From: Aquimarina macrocephali JAMB N27
GTDB lineage: Bacteria; Bacteroidota; Bacteroidia; Flavobacteriales; Flavobacteriaceae
Assembly: GCF_000520995.1 (NCBI RefSeq)
Contig: NZ_JACA01000001.1
Location: forward strand, 186,001-250,000
Reading direction: 5' to 3'
Length of the DNA stretch: 64,000 nt
The position numbers and the translations under genes were made by a program. The notes beneath the pieces are model-generated. The model made no database searches, was not told the DNA's origin, and worked only from the letters and a program-made list of their open reading frames with translations. Below, in pieces: positions 47,165-55,896 of this stretch (position 1 is its first letter; each line of letters begins with the position of its first letter).

Positions 47165-47757
47165 GTGATATATCCAAAAATTGCGATAATCGTAAATAAT
47201 ACATATTGCAAACTGGTAAATGTAAATCCTTTATAAAAATATAACGGTACCGAAATAATATCTCCAATAATCCAAAAAACCCAGTTTTCGATTTTTCTTT
47301 TTGCCATTAGCCACATCCCAACAAAGAATATTGCCGTAGTTAAAGTATCTATATAGGCCGTCCAATCATTCAACTTATCAAAAACAACATAAACTCCATA
47401 CACAAAAAGCAAGGTCATGATAAAAATTATTGCTGATATATTCTTTTCTTCAGTAGTTGTTCTTGCGATTGGAGTGACATGTGTTTCATCTACTTTTCGG
47501 GTCCAGATATACCACCCATAAATACTCATTATGAAATAATACGCGTTGATCATCATATCTCCTAATAATGACCATTGCAATAATAAATACACATAAATTG
47601 CAGTGCTAATAATACCTGTTGGATACACCCAAATCTTATTAAACCAGGCAAAGATCACACTTAACAGACCAAAAAGTGCCGCTATAATCTCGAGGGCTAT
47701 GTGTAAATCGGAGTATTCTGAATACTGCCCAAATAAAAATTCAAAAATGGGGCTCAT
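47125..47757 (-). CDS. pnuC: PnuC/PnuT-type vitamin transporter
   Basis: A 210-residue inner-membrane protein with seven predicted membrane segments. It carries the PnuC-family patterns WVYPTGIISTAIYVYLLLQW (near 46-65) and YGWYIWTR (near 80-87), and DWTAYIDTLTTAIFFVGMWLMAKRK and NWVFWIIGDIISVPLYFYKG later on. PnuC imports nicotinamide riboside by facilitated diffusion; the PnuT branch imports thiamine and PnuX riboflavin. Assignment to a branch needs phylogeny. It is flanked by a thiamine-binding-type gene (17-bp overlap) and a NadR-like kinase. Confidence 0.88.
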   Translation of the reverse strand: MSPIFEFLFGQYSEYSDLHIALEIIAALFGLLSVIFAWFNKIWVYPTGIISTAIYVYLLLQWSLLGDMMINAYYFIMSIYGWYIWTRKVDETHVTPIARTTTEEKNISAIIFIMTLLFVYGVYVVFDKLNDWTAYIDTLTTAIFFVGMWLMAKRKIENWVFWIIGDIISVPLYFYKGFTFTSLQYVLFTIIAIFGYITWKKSLDNNPAIV

Positions 47758-48001
47758 AATTACTTCTATTGCTTTTTACCATTTTCATATACACCAAAAC
47801 GTGATCCATATCTCCAAATGCATTTTTAATCTCTAAAGTCAAAAAAGGCATTACTTTATCATACTCTCCATAAATTTGAGTACTTAAAGGATTTTCTAAA
47901 ACTGTAAACTCTGATGCTCGTAACCGTTTTATAAAACGAATAATATGTTCTTCAAAATCAGCTTGAAGAGGGGTAAGGGTTAATTCTATTGATATTTGCA
48001 T
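47741..48001 (-). CDS. Thiamine-binding family protein (MTH1187/YkoF type)
   Basis: An 86-residue protein of the DUF77/thiamine_BP family: IELTLTPLQADFEEHIIRFI, LENPLSTQIYGEYD and the closing KSNRSNYEPHF are conserved in the family. These proteins bind thiamine or HMP in some cases. It starts the operon with PnuC and the kinase. This is the main hint that the transporter may import thiamine. No TPP riboswitch is visible before it (only 59 bp separate it from the next gene). Confidence 0.8.
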   Translation of the reverse strand: MQISIELTLTPLQADFEEHIIRFIKRLRASEFTVLENPLSTQIYGEYDKVMPFLTLEIKNAFGDMDHVLVYMKMVKSNRSNYEPHF

Positions 48002-48060
48002 GTTATCTTTTTATGTATGATATTTCCCATAAAATATTCATGTATTTGTGGTTATAAAAT

Positions 48061-48702
48061 TCATATTTCTGAAGCTGGTAAAGCATATACGCAGGTAAAT
48101 CCTTCAAACTCTATAAATGCCATATCATAATGAGTTATTTCATCTTTATAATTAACAGCTCCATAAACAAATGGATATTCTAATGTAAAAGGAGAAATAA
48201 AAATATGCTGTTCAAAACTCAAGCCCGCCGTTGCATATAACTTATACAAAGATTCTTTGGCTCCCCAAATTATAGTTAATGCACGAGTCTTATCCAGTCT
48301 TTGTTTTTCTAGAGAATCATTCTCAAATTCATTCACAAACTTATGCGCAATTTTATGAATCTTTTCTCTTTGTTTTTCGATATCGATTCCAACGAGTTTA
48401 TCACTGATTATGATTCCTGCAAATTCATAAGAATGGGTAATTGAAATTTGTTTTCCATCTTTAAGATGTGGTTTTCCAAATTCGTCATAATACAGATCAT
48501 GATCGGTATAACCAAATGCAGCCAGCAGATGTCGAACGCTCATAAAGCCTCTGCGATGCATATCAGATTTCATATTATCTACTCTATTCTGGCAGTGTTG
48601 TGTTAATTCTATTCCCTGACATAGGGACTCGTAAGATTCTTCAATCTTCCAAATCAACACATTAGTAGTTTCATCTACTGTTATAGTTTTGTAAAGAGGC
48701 AT
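48061..48702 (-). CDS. 4'-phosphopantetheinyl transferase
   Basis: Transfers 4'-phosphopantetheine from CoA to a carrier protein (ACP or PCP). The 213-residue Sfp/AcpT-type protein has the magnesium-binding VGIDIE (near 110-115) and WGAKESLYKLY (near 155-165) motifs. A role in fatty-acid, polyketide or peptide synthesis cannot be distinguished. It is divergent from ahcY and directly precedes the vitamin-transport operon on the same strand. Confidence 0.9.
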   Translation of the reverse strand: MPLYKTITVDETTNVLIWKIEESYESLCQGIELTQHCQNRVDNMKSDMHRRGFMSVRHLLAAFGYTDHDLYYDEFGKPHLKDGKQISITHSYEFAGIIISDKLVGIDIEKQREKIHKIAHKFVNEFENDSLEKQRLDKTRALTIIWGAKESLYKLYATAGLSFEQHIFISPFTLEYPFVYGAVNYKDEITHYDMAFIEFEGFTCVYALPASEI

Positions 48703-48724
48703 TTAAATTCTTAAAGTTATTATG

Positions 48725-48732
48725 TACCTTTG
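48725..48732 (+). promoter_or_regulatory. -7 promoter element of ahcY
   Basis: TACCTTTG matches TAnnTTTG and lies about 100 bp before the ahcY ATG. A -33 TTG is not clear. The long leader holds no recognised riboswitch. Confidence 0.45.
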
Positions 48733-48832
48733 CAAACCGAAAAAGGAATATTATTCGATTTTTCGGGAACGAATTTAGAACAATTTAGTGCGAAATACCA
48801 GAAAGCACTTCATAAACATAAAATTAACTACT

Positions 48833-50143
48833 ATGAGTACCAAAACTGTACCTTATGTTCCTTACAAAGTGAAAGATATTTCATTAGCTGCCTGGGGAAG
48901 AAAAGAAATCGAATTAGCTGAAGCAGAAATGCCAGGACTTATGTCTCTTCGTGAAGAATATAAAGATGAGCAACCTCTTAAAGGTTCTCGTATCGCAGGT
49001 TGTCTTCACATGACGATCCAGACTGCAGTGTTAATAGAAACACTTCAGGCTCTTGGAGCAGAAGTAACTTGGAGTTCTTGTAATATATTTTCTACTCAAG
49101 ATCAAGCTGCAGCTGCTATTGCAGAAGCAGGTACCCCAGTATACGCTTGGAAAGGTATGAATGATGAAGAGTTTGATTGGTGTATAGAGCAAACTCTATT
49201 TTTTGGCGAAGATCGCAAACCTTTAAATATGATCCTTGATGATGGGGGAGACTTAACTAATATGGTGTTAGATAAGTATCCTGAATTAGTAGAAGGAATT
49301 AATGGTTTATCTGAAGAAACAACTACTGGAGTCCATAGACTATATGAGCGTATGGCAAATGGAACACTTCCTATGCCTGCGATTAACGTAAACGATAGTG
49401 TTACTAAATCAAAATTTGACAATAAATACGGATGTAAAGAAAGTGCTGTAGATGCGATTCGTCGTGCTACCGATGTAATGCTTGCTGGTAAACGTGTTGT
49501 TGTTTGTGGATATGGAGATGTAGGTAAAGGTACCGCTGCATCGTTTAGAGGGGCCGGTTCTATAGTAACTATTACTGAAATTGACCCGATTTGTGCTTTA
49601 CAAGCAGCCATGGACGGTTTTGAAGTGAAAAAACTAGAAACTGTTGTTGGAAAAGCGGACGTTGTTATTACTACTACCGGAAATAAAGATATTGTTCGTG
49701 GAGAACACTTTCAAGCAATGAAAGATAAAACCATTGTTTGTAATATTGGACATTTTGATAATGAGATTGATGTGGCTTGGTTAAATTCGCAAAGCGAGAA
49801 AATTGAGATCAAACCTCAAGTAGATAAGTACAATATTGGAGGTAATGACATTATACTTCTTGCCGAAGGTCGTTTAGTAAATCTAGGTTGCGCAACAGGA
49901 CACCCAAGTTTTGTAATGAGTAATTCATTTACCAATCAGACTTTAGCACAAATTGAACTTTGGACTAATCTCGAAAGTTATGAAAACAAGGTATACATGC
50001 TTCCGAAGCACTTAGATGAAAAGGTAGCAAAATTACACCTTGCTAAAATTGGAGTAGAACTTACCGACCTTAGCAAAGATCAAGCTGAATATATTGGTGT
50101 AACTGTTGAAGGGCCTTACAAACCAGAATATTACAGATACTAA
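48833..50143 (+). CDS. ahcY: Adenosylhomocysteinase
   Basis: Hydrolyses S-adenosylhomocysteine to adenosine and homocysteine, closing the methyl cycle. The 436-residue protein shows [20 protein letters not shown] (near 49), [13 protein letters not shown], the NAD-binding [11 protein letters not shown] (near 224-234) and the C-terminal YKPEYYRY. The frame can be read from a GTG at 48788, but the ATG at 48833 ([13 protein letters not shown]) fits the family. It is monocistronic with a terminator at 50185-50215. Confidence 0.97.
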   Translation: MSTKTVPYVPYKVKDISLAAWGRKEIELAEAEMPGLMSLREEYKDEQPLKGSRIAGCLHMTIQTAVLIETLQALGAEVTWSSCNIFSTQDQAAAAIAEAGTPVYAWKGMNDEEFDWCIEQTLFFGEDRKPLNMILDDGGDLTNMVLDKYPELVEGINGLSEETTTGVHRLYERMANGTLPMPAINVNDSVTKSKFDNKYGCKESAVDAIRRATDVMLAGKRVVVCGYGDVGKGTAASFRGAGSIVTITEIDPICALQAAMDGFEVKKLETVVGKADVVITTTGNKDIVRGEHFQAMKDKTIVCNIGHFDNEIDVAWLNSQSEKIEIKPQVDKYNIGGNDIILLAEGRLVNLGCATGHPSFVMSNSFTNQTLAQIELWTNLESYENKVYMLPKHLDEKVAKLHLAKIGVELTDLSKDQAEYIGVTVEGPYKPEYYRY

Positions 50144-50184
50144 AAAAAGATCGCTGTGGCGGTTAGATTTTAGAAATAAACAAG

Positions 50185-50215
50185 AAACCCCTTATCTTTC
50201 GATAAGGGGTTTTTA
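50185..50215 (+). terminator. Intrinsic terminator of ahcY
   Basis: A 12-bp inverted repeat (AAACCCCTTATC and GATAAGGGGTTT) with a TTTC loop and T-run. Confidence 0.9.
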
Positions 50216-50236
50216 TTTAGAACAATAGCAGTATTA

Positions 50237-50572
50237 TTATTTCTTTTTCCTAAAGATATAACTCATCCATACAGGATCATTCTCTTCAGAAACAATAGAT
50301 TGTCGATCTACAAACTCCCAATTAGCGGCATTCATATAATTCAGCAAATCTGAAGTCCTCTCTAGGTCCTCTAATTGCTTAATGGTTATTTGTTTGCCCA
50401 CCAAAGAGGTCTGCTCCTCAACCTTAATTCTTTTTACCTTACCTCTATTATTTGCCTTTTGAATTACAATAACCTCAAGATAGTCGTATTTAGGAATATC
50501 TTGTGAAGTTGCATCAAAGGTTATACATAAAAAGAAGATACAACATAATGCTTTAGCTATTAAAGTATTCAT
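50237..50572 (-). CDS. Hypothetical exported protein
   Basis: Not recognised. The 111-residue product has a signal peptide (about 1-23, ending ATSQ) and a short mature domain (YDYLEVIVIQKANNRGKVKRI, then YMNAANWEFVDRQSI). This looks like a small beta/alpha protein of the DUF4177 kind; that likeness is by eye only. It is alone between the ahcY terminator and the next lipoprotein-like gene. Confidence 0.6.
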   Translation of the reverse strand: MNTLIAKALCCIFFLCITFDATSQDIPKYDYLEVIVIQKANNRGKVKRIKVEEQTSLVGKQITIKQLEDLERTSDLLNYMNAANWEFVDRQSIVSEENDPVWMSYIFRKKK

Positions 50573-50612
50573 CGTTTTTCTATTTTTGAGTTATACCAAA
50601 GATTAACCAATA

Positions 50613-51215
50613 TTACTTCGCCTTTTTAAGGATATATTTTGCCATTTCCTTAGCTAGTTTAGCATAACTCTCGGCTATTCTGTATCCAGAGTTATAATCG
50701 GCTCCATAAAAATTACTTCCTGGTACCTTAAAGTATTTTGTAGAGAATAATATTTTATCAGGATTACCAGTTTCATATACAATGATTGTTGCATTTACCT
50801 TAGATGGCTGTTTCATAACACCTACATTATATCCCGGGTAAATCCATGTTGTCTTAACTTTCATAGTATGAGTAGCACCGTCTAAACCTTTTTCAACTTT
50901 AACAGCTCCACCATCAAAACGTTTATTGAAAGACTCTATATATTTTGGTTCAAATAAATTTTCGCGATCAGCAAACCAGGATTTTTTAAATTTTTCTCCT
51001 TTACCAGCTTCTTTAGCTTCTCTCTTTTCCATTTTGTTTTTCAGGAATTCTTCTTCAGTATCAAACTTGTCAACTTTAAGATTTTCGTAATCGAAAACTA
51101 AATTATACGCTGTGATACCTTTCAGATTTTTAATACTTCCTTCTTGATCTTTTCTTTTTTGACTAAAAGCAAGGGTAACAGTCATTAACAATGTTAATAA
51201 TAATAACTTTTTCAT
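50613..51215 (-). CDS. Hypothetical exported protein
   Basis: Not recognised. The frame extends to 51374, but the ATG at 51215 starts a clean signal peptide (MKKLLLLTLLMTVTLAFSQ), so the first 53 codons are rejected. The mature part (about 180 residues) is Lys-rich with AYNLVFDYENLKV, TTWIYPGYNVGVMKQPSKVNATI and FYGADYNSGYRIAESYAKLAKEMA. It lies between the rpmA terminator and another small exported protein gene. Confidence 0.65.
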   Translation of the reverse strand: MKKLLLLTLLMTVTLAFSQKRKDQEGSIKNLKGITAYNLVFDYENLKVDKFDTEEEFLKNKMEKREAKEAGKGEKFKKSWFADRENLFEPKYIESFNKRFDGGAVKVEKGLDGATHTMKVKTTWIYPGYNVGVMKQPSKVNATIIVYETGNPDKILFSTKYFKVPGSNFYGADYNSGYRIAESYAKLAKEMAKYILKKAK

Positions 51216-51353
51216 GATTAGGTTTTTAAATTTGATGATAAATATATTTCTTTTTTTAAGAATAGGGAAAAAGTCTTTAACCGCTCGGTTCTGAGAGGTC
51301 AAAACAGAAAATTCCTTAAATCCAAAGTACGCATTAGAGAGCTTATAACAAAC

Positions 51354-51388
51354 AAAAAACCCTTTTCTATACAAGAAAAGGGTTTTTT
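51354..51388. terminator. Intrinsic terminator of rpmA
   Basis: A 15-bp inverted repeat (AAAAAACCCTTTTCT and AGAAAAGGGTTTTTT) with a 5-base loop. Confidence 0.85.
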
Positions 51389-51409
51389 ATATTACAAAGG
51401 AAAGATCCT

Positions 51410-51670
51410 TTATGCTTCAAATGGAACTATAGAAACATAGGATTTATTGTCTTTCTTTTTAGTAAATTTCACTAAACCATCTACTTTAGCATGTAGGGTG
51501 TGATCTTTACCAGCGTATACATTTTCGCCTGGTTTGTGGGCTGTACCTCTTTGTCTTACAATGATGTTACCAGCCACGGCAGCTTGTCCACCAAATATCT
51601 TCACACCTAAGCGTTTCGATTCTGATTCTCTACCGTTTTTCGAACTACCAACTCCTTTTTTATGAGCCAT
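51410..51670 (-). CDS. rpmA: 50S ribosomal protein bL27
   Basis: A 86-residue ribosomal protein near the peptidyl-transferase centre. The N-terminus [19 protein letters not shown] and [22 protein letters not shown] are diagnostic. It follows rplU by 50 bp in the usual rplU-rpmA order and ends at a strong terminator. Confidence 0.98.
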   Translation of the reverse strand: MAHKKGVGSSKNGRESESKRLGVKIFGGQAAVAGNIIVRQRGTAHKPGENVYAGKDHTLHAKVDGLVKFTKKKDNKSYVSIVPFEA

Positions 51671-51720
51671 TTTCTTTCGGTTTTATATTGTTAATACTTA
51701 CAGGGGTTACCTGCCGTTTT

Positions 51721-52284
51721 TTATTTTCCTTGTAAAGCTTCAATTAATTCTGCTTTCTTCATAGAAGAAATACCAGAAATTCCCTGAGCCTTAGCCATGT
51801 CTTTTAATTCAGCTACTGTCTTAGTGCTTAAATCTTCTTTATCAGCTTTTGGCTTTGCTGCTTCTTTCTTAGGAGCGGCTGCTTTAGTTTCAGCTTTAGG
51901 AGCAGAAGCTTTTACTTCTTTCTCTGCTTTAGCTTTTGGTTCAGCTTTTTTAGTTGCTGTTTTCTTAGCTCCAGAAGTTACTATACTTTCGATAATAATT
52001 TCTGTAAGAGATTGACGGTGACCATTTTTAACACGGTATCCTTTACGTCTCTTTTTCTTGAAAACAATAACTTTATCACCTTTAAGGTGTCTTGTGATTT
52101 TTGCTCCTACTTGAGCTCCATCTATAGCTGGGGCGCCTAAAGTAACTTTATCTCCATCTGCCGCAAGAAGAACTTTATCAAAAGAGACTTTGTCTCCTTC
52201 TTCTCCTGCTAAACGATGTACAAATACTTTTTGGTCTTTTGCAACTTTAAATTGCTGCCCTGCTATCTCTACAATTGCGTACAT
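51721..52284 (-). CDS. rplU: 50S ribosomal protein bL21 with C-terminal extension
   Basis: The first 100 residues are a standard bL21 (MYAIVEIAGQQFKVAKDQK to KRRKGYRVKNGHRQSLTEI). The protein is 187 residues instead of about 103. The extra 80 residues consist of an Ala/Lys/Glu-rich linker (about 110-150) and a SAP/Rho-N-like helical tail (about 152-186, TVAELKDMAKAQGISGISSMKKAELIEAL). Such tails bind nucleic acid in other proteins. Extensions of this kind occur in Bacteroidota but have no proven role. A promoter and 5' hairpin precede the gene. Confidence 0.96.
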   Translation of the reverse strand: MYAIVEIAGQQFKVAKDQKVFVHRLAGEEGDKVSFDKVLLAADGDKVTLGAPAIDGAQVGAKITRHLKGDKVIVFKKKRRKGYRVKNGHRQSLTEIIIESIVTSGAKKTATKKAEPKAKAEKEVKASAPKAETKAAAPKKEAAKPKADKEDLSTKTVAELKDMAKAQGISGISSMKKAELIEALQGK

Positions 52285-52325
52285 AGCGTAACGTTTAATT
52301 AATTATTTTTATAAATAAAGAACTG

Positions 52326-52345
52326 CGCCTATTTTTAAATAGGCG
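52326..52345 (-). promoter_or_regulatory. 5' leader hairpin of rplU
   Basis: A perfect 9-bp inverted repeat (CGCCTATTT and AAATAGGCG) with a 2-base loop that would form at the extreme 5' end of the mRNA, given the promoter at 52350-52379. It may stabilise the transcript or be part of ribosomal-protein feedback. Confidence 0.55.
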
Positions 52346-52349
52346 GGTG

Positions 52350-52379
52350 CAAATATACTGCTAATTAATTAAATGACAA
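52350..52379 (-). promoter_or_regulatory. Promoter of rplU-rpmA
   Basis: TATATTTG (52350-52357) matches TAnnTTTG, and TTTGTC gives a TTG at 52377-52379 with 19 bp spacing. It lies about 65 bp upstream of the ATG. Confidence 0.7.
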
Positions 52380-52384
52380 ATATT

Positions 52385-52858
52385 TTATGCCTCTACAGGC
52401 TTTGAATTGCGATTTTTTTTTGGATTCCAACTTTCTTTAAATAATTGCATAAAAGATAACGTAAGCACAAAAGTAGTGGCAAACCCCATAACTGCTGCAA
52501 CAAACACAACTATTCCTACTCCTACATGATAATGCGAACTCCAATTCGCCAGCATTTCTGGTAAGAAATCAGTATTGATATTAGTTACATAGATCGCAAA
52601 GAAAATAATAAAAACAATTGTAGCATTAAACCCAGTAAAAAGCCCTGCCATAAATCCTTTTTGATATTCAAAATCACTTCCTTTTTCCTGCTTGTAGTTT
52701 TTCATGGCTTTGTACAAACCAAGAGCTACTATAATACCATTTCCTAGACTAAAAACAGGTTCTGTTTGTACACCGATCAAAGAAAGGATTAAAAAATACG
52801 CAATAAGTCCAATAGCAATAAGAAGTCCATATATAACAGGAATAGTTGATTTTTTCAT
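52385..52858 (-). CDS. DUF4199 domain membrane protein
   Basis: A 157-residue protein with four membrane segments (about 8-28, 34-50, 70-95 and 115-140), fitting the DUF4199 family common in Bacteroidota. The segment GFMAGLFTGFNATIVFIIFF is typical. No function is known. It is alone; the rplU promoter overlaps its 3' flank. Confidence 0.75.
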   Translation of the reverse strand: MKKSTIPVIYGLLIAIGLIAYFLILSLIGVQTEPVFSLGNGIIVALGLYKAMKNYKQEKGSDFEYQKGFMAGLFTGFNATIVFIIFFAIYVTNINTDFLPEMLANWSSHYHVGVGIVVFVAAVMGFATTFVLTLSFMQLFKESWNPKKNRNSKPVEA

Positions 52859-52963
52859 GGTTTCGCTCTTTAGGATTCTCTCTTAAAAGTAAGGAATTTA
52901 AGAGTTTTTTAACCTTAAAAGCTTGTTAATTTATTGTTTAACAGCGACATAAGAGAATGAGAA

Positions 52964-53839
52964 TTACCTATTCCTATTAGCCAAATATACTCCCAGGATA
53001 ATAACTCCAGAAGCTAGCACTTGATAAAATGTAAATTTCTCATTATCCAATATCCCCCACAGCATGGCTACAATAGGAATCGTATAGGTTACCGAAGTCG
53101 CAAATACCGGAGTACTGATCTGCACCAGTTTATTAAACAATACTTTGGCAATACCCGTACCTACTATCGCTAGTATAGAAACATACATCAAGCTCATATG
53201 TACTTTTGGGCTAGTTATCACTTCTGTTTTAAAAAAATCTGAAAAACATAAGACGATTAAAGCCGGAATCACTAATACAACAAAATTTCCGTTAGCAATT
53301 GCCATAGGCGAGATATGCTGCATATATCTTTTTATGATATTTACATTTATTGCATAACATACCGAAGCACAAAGCACTAATAACGCATACCAATAGTTTT
53401 GATTGGGGTTAACCGAAGCTCCTTCTAATATAAGAGCAACACAACCAATTAACCCTACAATCACACCAAAGAATTGGTTTTTATTAAATCGCATAGAGAA
53501 AATCAACATCCCCAGGATCAAAGTAACCAATGGTGTGGTAGAATTAAGGATTGATGCTATACCACTATCAATTTCTGTCTCGGCAAAGGCGAATAAAAAC
53601 GCAGGGATGAATGTTCCTGCAAAGGCAGATATGATTACCCATTTCCAATCCGATGCTGCTATTTTTCGCATACTCCTAAACCCAATCAAGAATAAAAATG
53701 TTGCTGCAAATAGCGTTCTTAATGCACCCAATTGTAGCGGCGTAAGTCCAATCAATGATTTTTTGATAAGAATAAATGAACTACCCCAAACCACAGAAAG
53801 TACTGCCAGATATATCCATTTTAGTTTTGTGTTTTGCAT
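52964..53839 (-). CDS. EamA-family drug/metabolite transporter
   Basis: A 291-residue inner-membrane protein with ten predicted segments in two EamA repeats: VWGSSFILIKKSLIGLTPLQLGALR (near 18-42) and VGTGIAKVLFNKLVQISTP (near 224-242). The DMT superfamily exports amino acids and other metabolites. The substrate cannot be inferred. It is monocistronic. Confidence 0.88.
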   Translation of the reverse strand: MQNTKLKWIYLAVLSVVWGSSFILIKKSLIGLTPLQLGALRTLFAATFLFLIGFRSMRKIAASDWKWVIISAFAGTFIPAFLFAFAETEIDSGIASILNSTTPLVTLILGMLIFSMRFNKNQFFGVIVGLIGCVALILEGASVNPNQNYWYALLVLCASVCYAINVNIIKRYMQHISPMAIANGNFVVLVIPALIVLCFSDFFKTEVITSPKVHMSLMYVSILAIVGTGIAKVLFNKLVQISTPVFATSVTYTIPIVAMLWGILDNEKFTFYQVLASGVIILGVYLANRNR

Positions 53840-53987
53840 TTTTGCGAAGTAAGTTGCAAAAGTGATAAAATTATAAGTACACAGAATACCTTTTGGAAGA
53901 AAATTAACTATAAAATGGTTTAAACTTTTTTCAATTTATCACAAAATGATTCTTTTCACTTCTATTAATAAACGTATTTTAAATTTT

Positions 53988-54554
53988 TTACTCTTTCCAG
54001 CGAAGAGTTTCCATAAAATACCTCATATCATTACGCAAATAATTCGCAGCAGGAAGTATAGAATCATAATTAGGTTTCACCTTAAAATACATAGAACCTA
54101 CTATAAAATGCCGAATACTATCGGTTGCATAAAACTGAGATGGAGAAGCAGCATCGCCAGAAACCTCATAAAACACACCATATACTTTATTTTCTTCATT
54201 TGCATAAGGTGTTTGCACGATCCCATCTGCTTTGATCACATGTTCCTGAGTAAGGTTTTGAGCATCCCTAAGTAATGAATCCAGGTTATTATTAATTTCA
54301 TAATAAGAAATATACATTGTAGCTCTTAGCTTTTTATACTCTAGATTATACCAACAATTTTTATTTCTTCTGGCTCTACGAAGTTCTGAAAATTCATTCT
54401 TTTCAAAAGAATAAGGGCAAGGCAATACCAGCTCCTTATACTCGGGAGCAGGATAACTTAATCGTAGCATTCCTTCTGGCTTAGGCAATACTTCACCTCC
54501 ACAAGAAAATAGCATACATACGCTGGTCACTATAAAAAATCTAACTATTTTCAT
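53988..54554 (-). CDS. gldD: Gliding motility lipoprotein GldD
   Basis: A 188-residue lipoprotein (MKIVRFFIVTSVCMLFSC, lipobox with Cys18) required for gliding motility in Flavobacterium. Sequence features match GldD: PKPEGMLRLSYPAPEY near 25-40, CWYNLEYKKLRATMYISYYEI near 67, YFKVKPNYDSILPAANYLRNDM near the end. Its start overlaps gldE by 14 bp. The pair follows ssb, the usual order. Role in the T9SS/gliding machinery is not known in detail. Confidence 0.93.
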   Translation of the reverse strand: MKIVRFFIVTSVCMLFSCGGEVLPKPEGMLRLSYPAPEYKELVLPCPYSFEKNEFSELRRARRNKNCWYNLEYKKLRATMYISYYEINNNLDSLLRDAQNLTQEHVIKADGIVQTPYANEENKVYGVFYEVSGDAASPSQFYATDSIRHFIVGSMYFKVKPNYDSILPAANYLRNDMRYFMETLRWKE

Positions 54555-55872
54555 TTTCGTTAATGGTCAATTTCACTTGTTTTATTCGCTTGTTATCCAA
54601 CGATTCTATTTTAAACGCATACTGATCTACTTTGATAATTTCCCCACGTTTCGGAAAACTCCCAGAAATCTCCAATAACAATCCTGCTATGGTTTCTGCA
54701 TCTCCTTTCTTTTCTTCAAAAACGCCGTTGTTTTCGAGTTTCAGTACTTTATAAAAATCTTTTAAAGCCGTTCTTCCTTCAAAAACATAGTTTCGATCAT
54801 CCAATTTTGAGAATATTAAATCTTCATCATCAAACTCATCACTAATATCTCCTACAATCTCTTCTATAATATCCTCGAGAGAAATCAAACCACTGGTTCC
54901 GCCATACTCATCCACAACAATAGCCAGATGATTTTTTTTATCTTTAAAATCATTAAGTAAATCATCTAGTTTTTTATTCTCTGGCACAAAATACGGTAAT
55001 CTTAATAAAGATATCCAATCAAAAGAAGGTGTATTAATATAAGGTAATAGGTCTTTTACATATAGAATCCCAATTACATTATCAATACTATCTTCATATA
55101 CCGGAATCCTGGAATATCCTTTCTCGATAATCTCAGGAAGAATTTCCTGATATGCAGTTGCACTATTTAACGCAAAAATATCCATACGAGGATGCATCAC
55201 CTGTTTAGTATCTGTATTTCCGAAAGACACAATACCTTCTAATATTTTCTTCTCTTCGTCTGTAGTATCCTTGTCTGAGGTTAATTCTAATGCTTGTGAT
55301 AATTGATCTACACTCAAATTAGATTTCTGTTTCCCTAATCGATTATGAATCCCAACAGTGATACTACGCATTGGCATACTAATCGGCGCAATGATCCAAT
55401 CCAGAACTGCTAAAGGTCTTGCCATAAATTTGGCAAATTTCACTTTATTTCTACTGGCATATAGTTTGGGTAAAATTTCACCAAACAATAAAATCAGGAA
55501 TGCTGCGACCCCTACTTCGACCACAAATCTTACATTAATCCAACCTAACCAAACATAATCAAGATTGCTAAAATATATCTTACCTAAGGTATCAAAAAGC
55601 AACACTATCGCTATATTGATAAAATTATTCGCTACTAATATGGTAGCTAATAGCTTCTTAGGGTTATCTAGTAATTTAGACACAATCTTAAGATTCTTAG
55701 ACGCATTCTCTTCATCTTTAAGATCTGCAGGAGTTAAAGAAAAAAGAGCTACTTCACTACCTGATATTAATGCAGAAAAAATGAGCAGCACTACCAGTAC
55801 AACCACATTAATGGTTTGCATAAAATCAAAAACAAATAGTGAAATAAATAACGGTTCAGGATCAGGGTCCAA
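54541..55872 (-). CDS. gldE: Gliding motility-associated protein GldE
   Basis: A 443-residue membrane protein: a CNNM-type domain with four membrane segments (about 20-195), a CBS pair (about 210-330), and a CorC/HlyC-type C-terminal domain. It resembles magnesium/cobalt efflux family proteins and is associated with gldD. The reading frame starts at TTG with DPDPEP, an acidic N-terminus I recall from GldE; the next in-frame ATG (55821) would remove it. It lies 24 bp after ssb and overlaps gldD by 14 bp. Confidence 0.9.
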   Translation of the reverse strand: MDPDPEPLFISLFVFDFMQTINVVVLVVLLIFSALISGSEVALFSLTPADLKDEENASKNLKIVSKLLDNPKKLLATILVANNFINIAIVLLFDTLGKIYFSNLDYVWLGWINVRFVVEVGVAAFLILLFGEILPKLYASRNKVKFAKFMARPLAVLDWIIAPISMPMRSITVGIHNRLGKQKSNLSVDQLSQALELTSDKDTTDEEKKILEGIVSFGNTDTKQVMHPRMDIFALNSATAYQEILPEIIEKGYSRIPVYEDSIDNVIGILYVKDLLPYINTPSFDWISLLRLPYFVPENKKLDDLLNDFKDKKNHLAIVVDEYGGTSGLISLEDIIEEIVGDISDEFDDEDLIFSKLDDRNYVFEGRTALKDFYKVLKLENNGVFEEKKGDAETIAGLLLEISGSFPKRGEIIKVDQYAFKIESLDNKRIKQVKLTINENENS

Positions 55873-55896
55873 ATTATCTTTGTTTAGTTAGACATA

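Noticed and set aside
48703..48832. SAH riboswitch before ahcY
   Set aside because: I looked for a conserved structured leader but saw none of its typical sequence.
49102..49611. 169-codon minus-strand frame within ahcY
   Set aside because: Antisense shadow of a well-supported conserved enzyme.
51216..51374. 53-codon extension of the exported protein at 50613-51215
   Set aside because: A typical signal peptide starts at the internal ATG (51215), so the longer start is unlikely.
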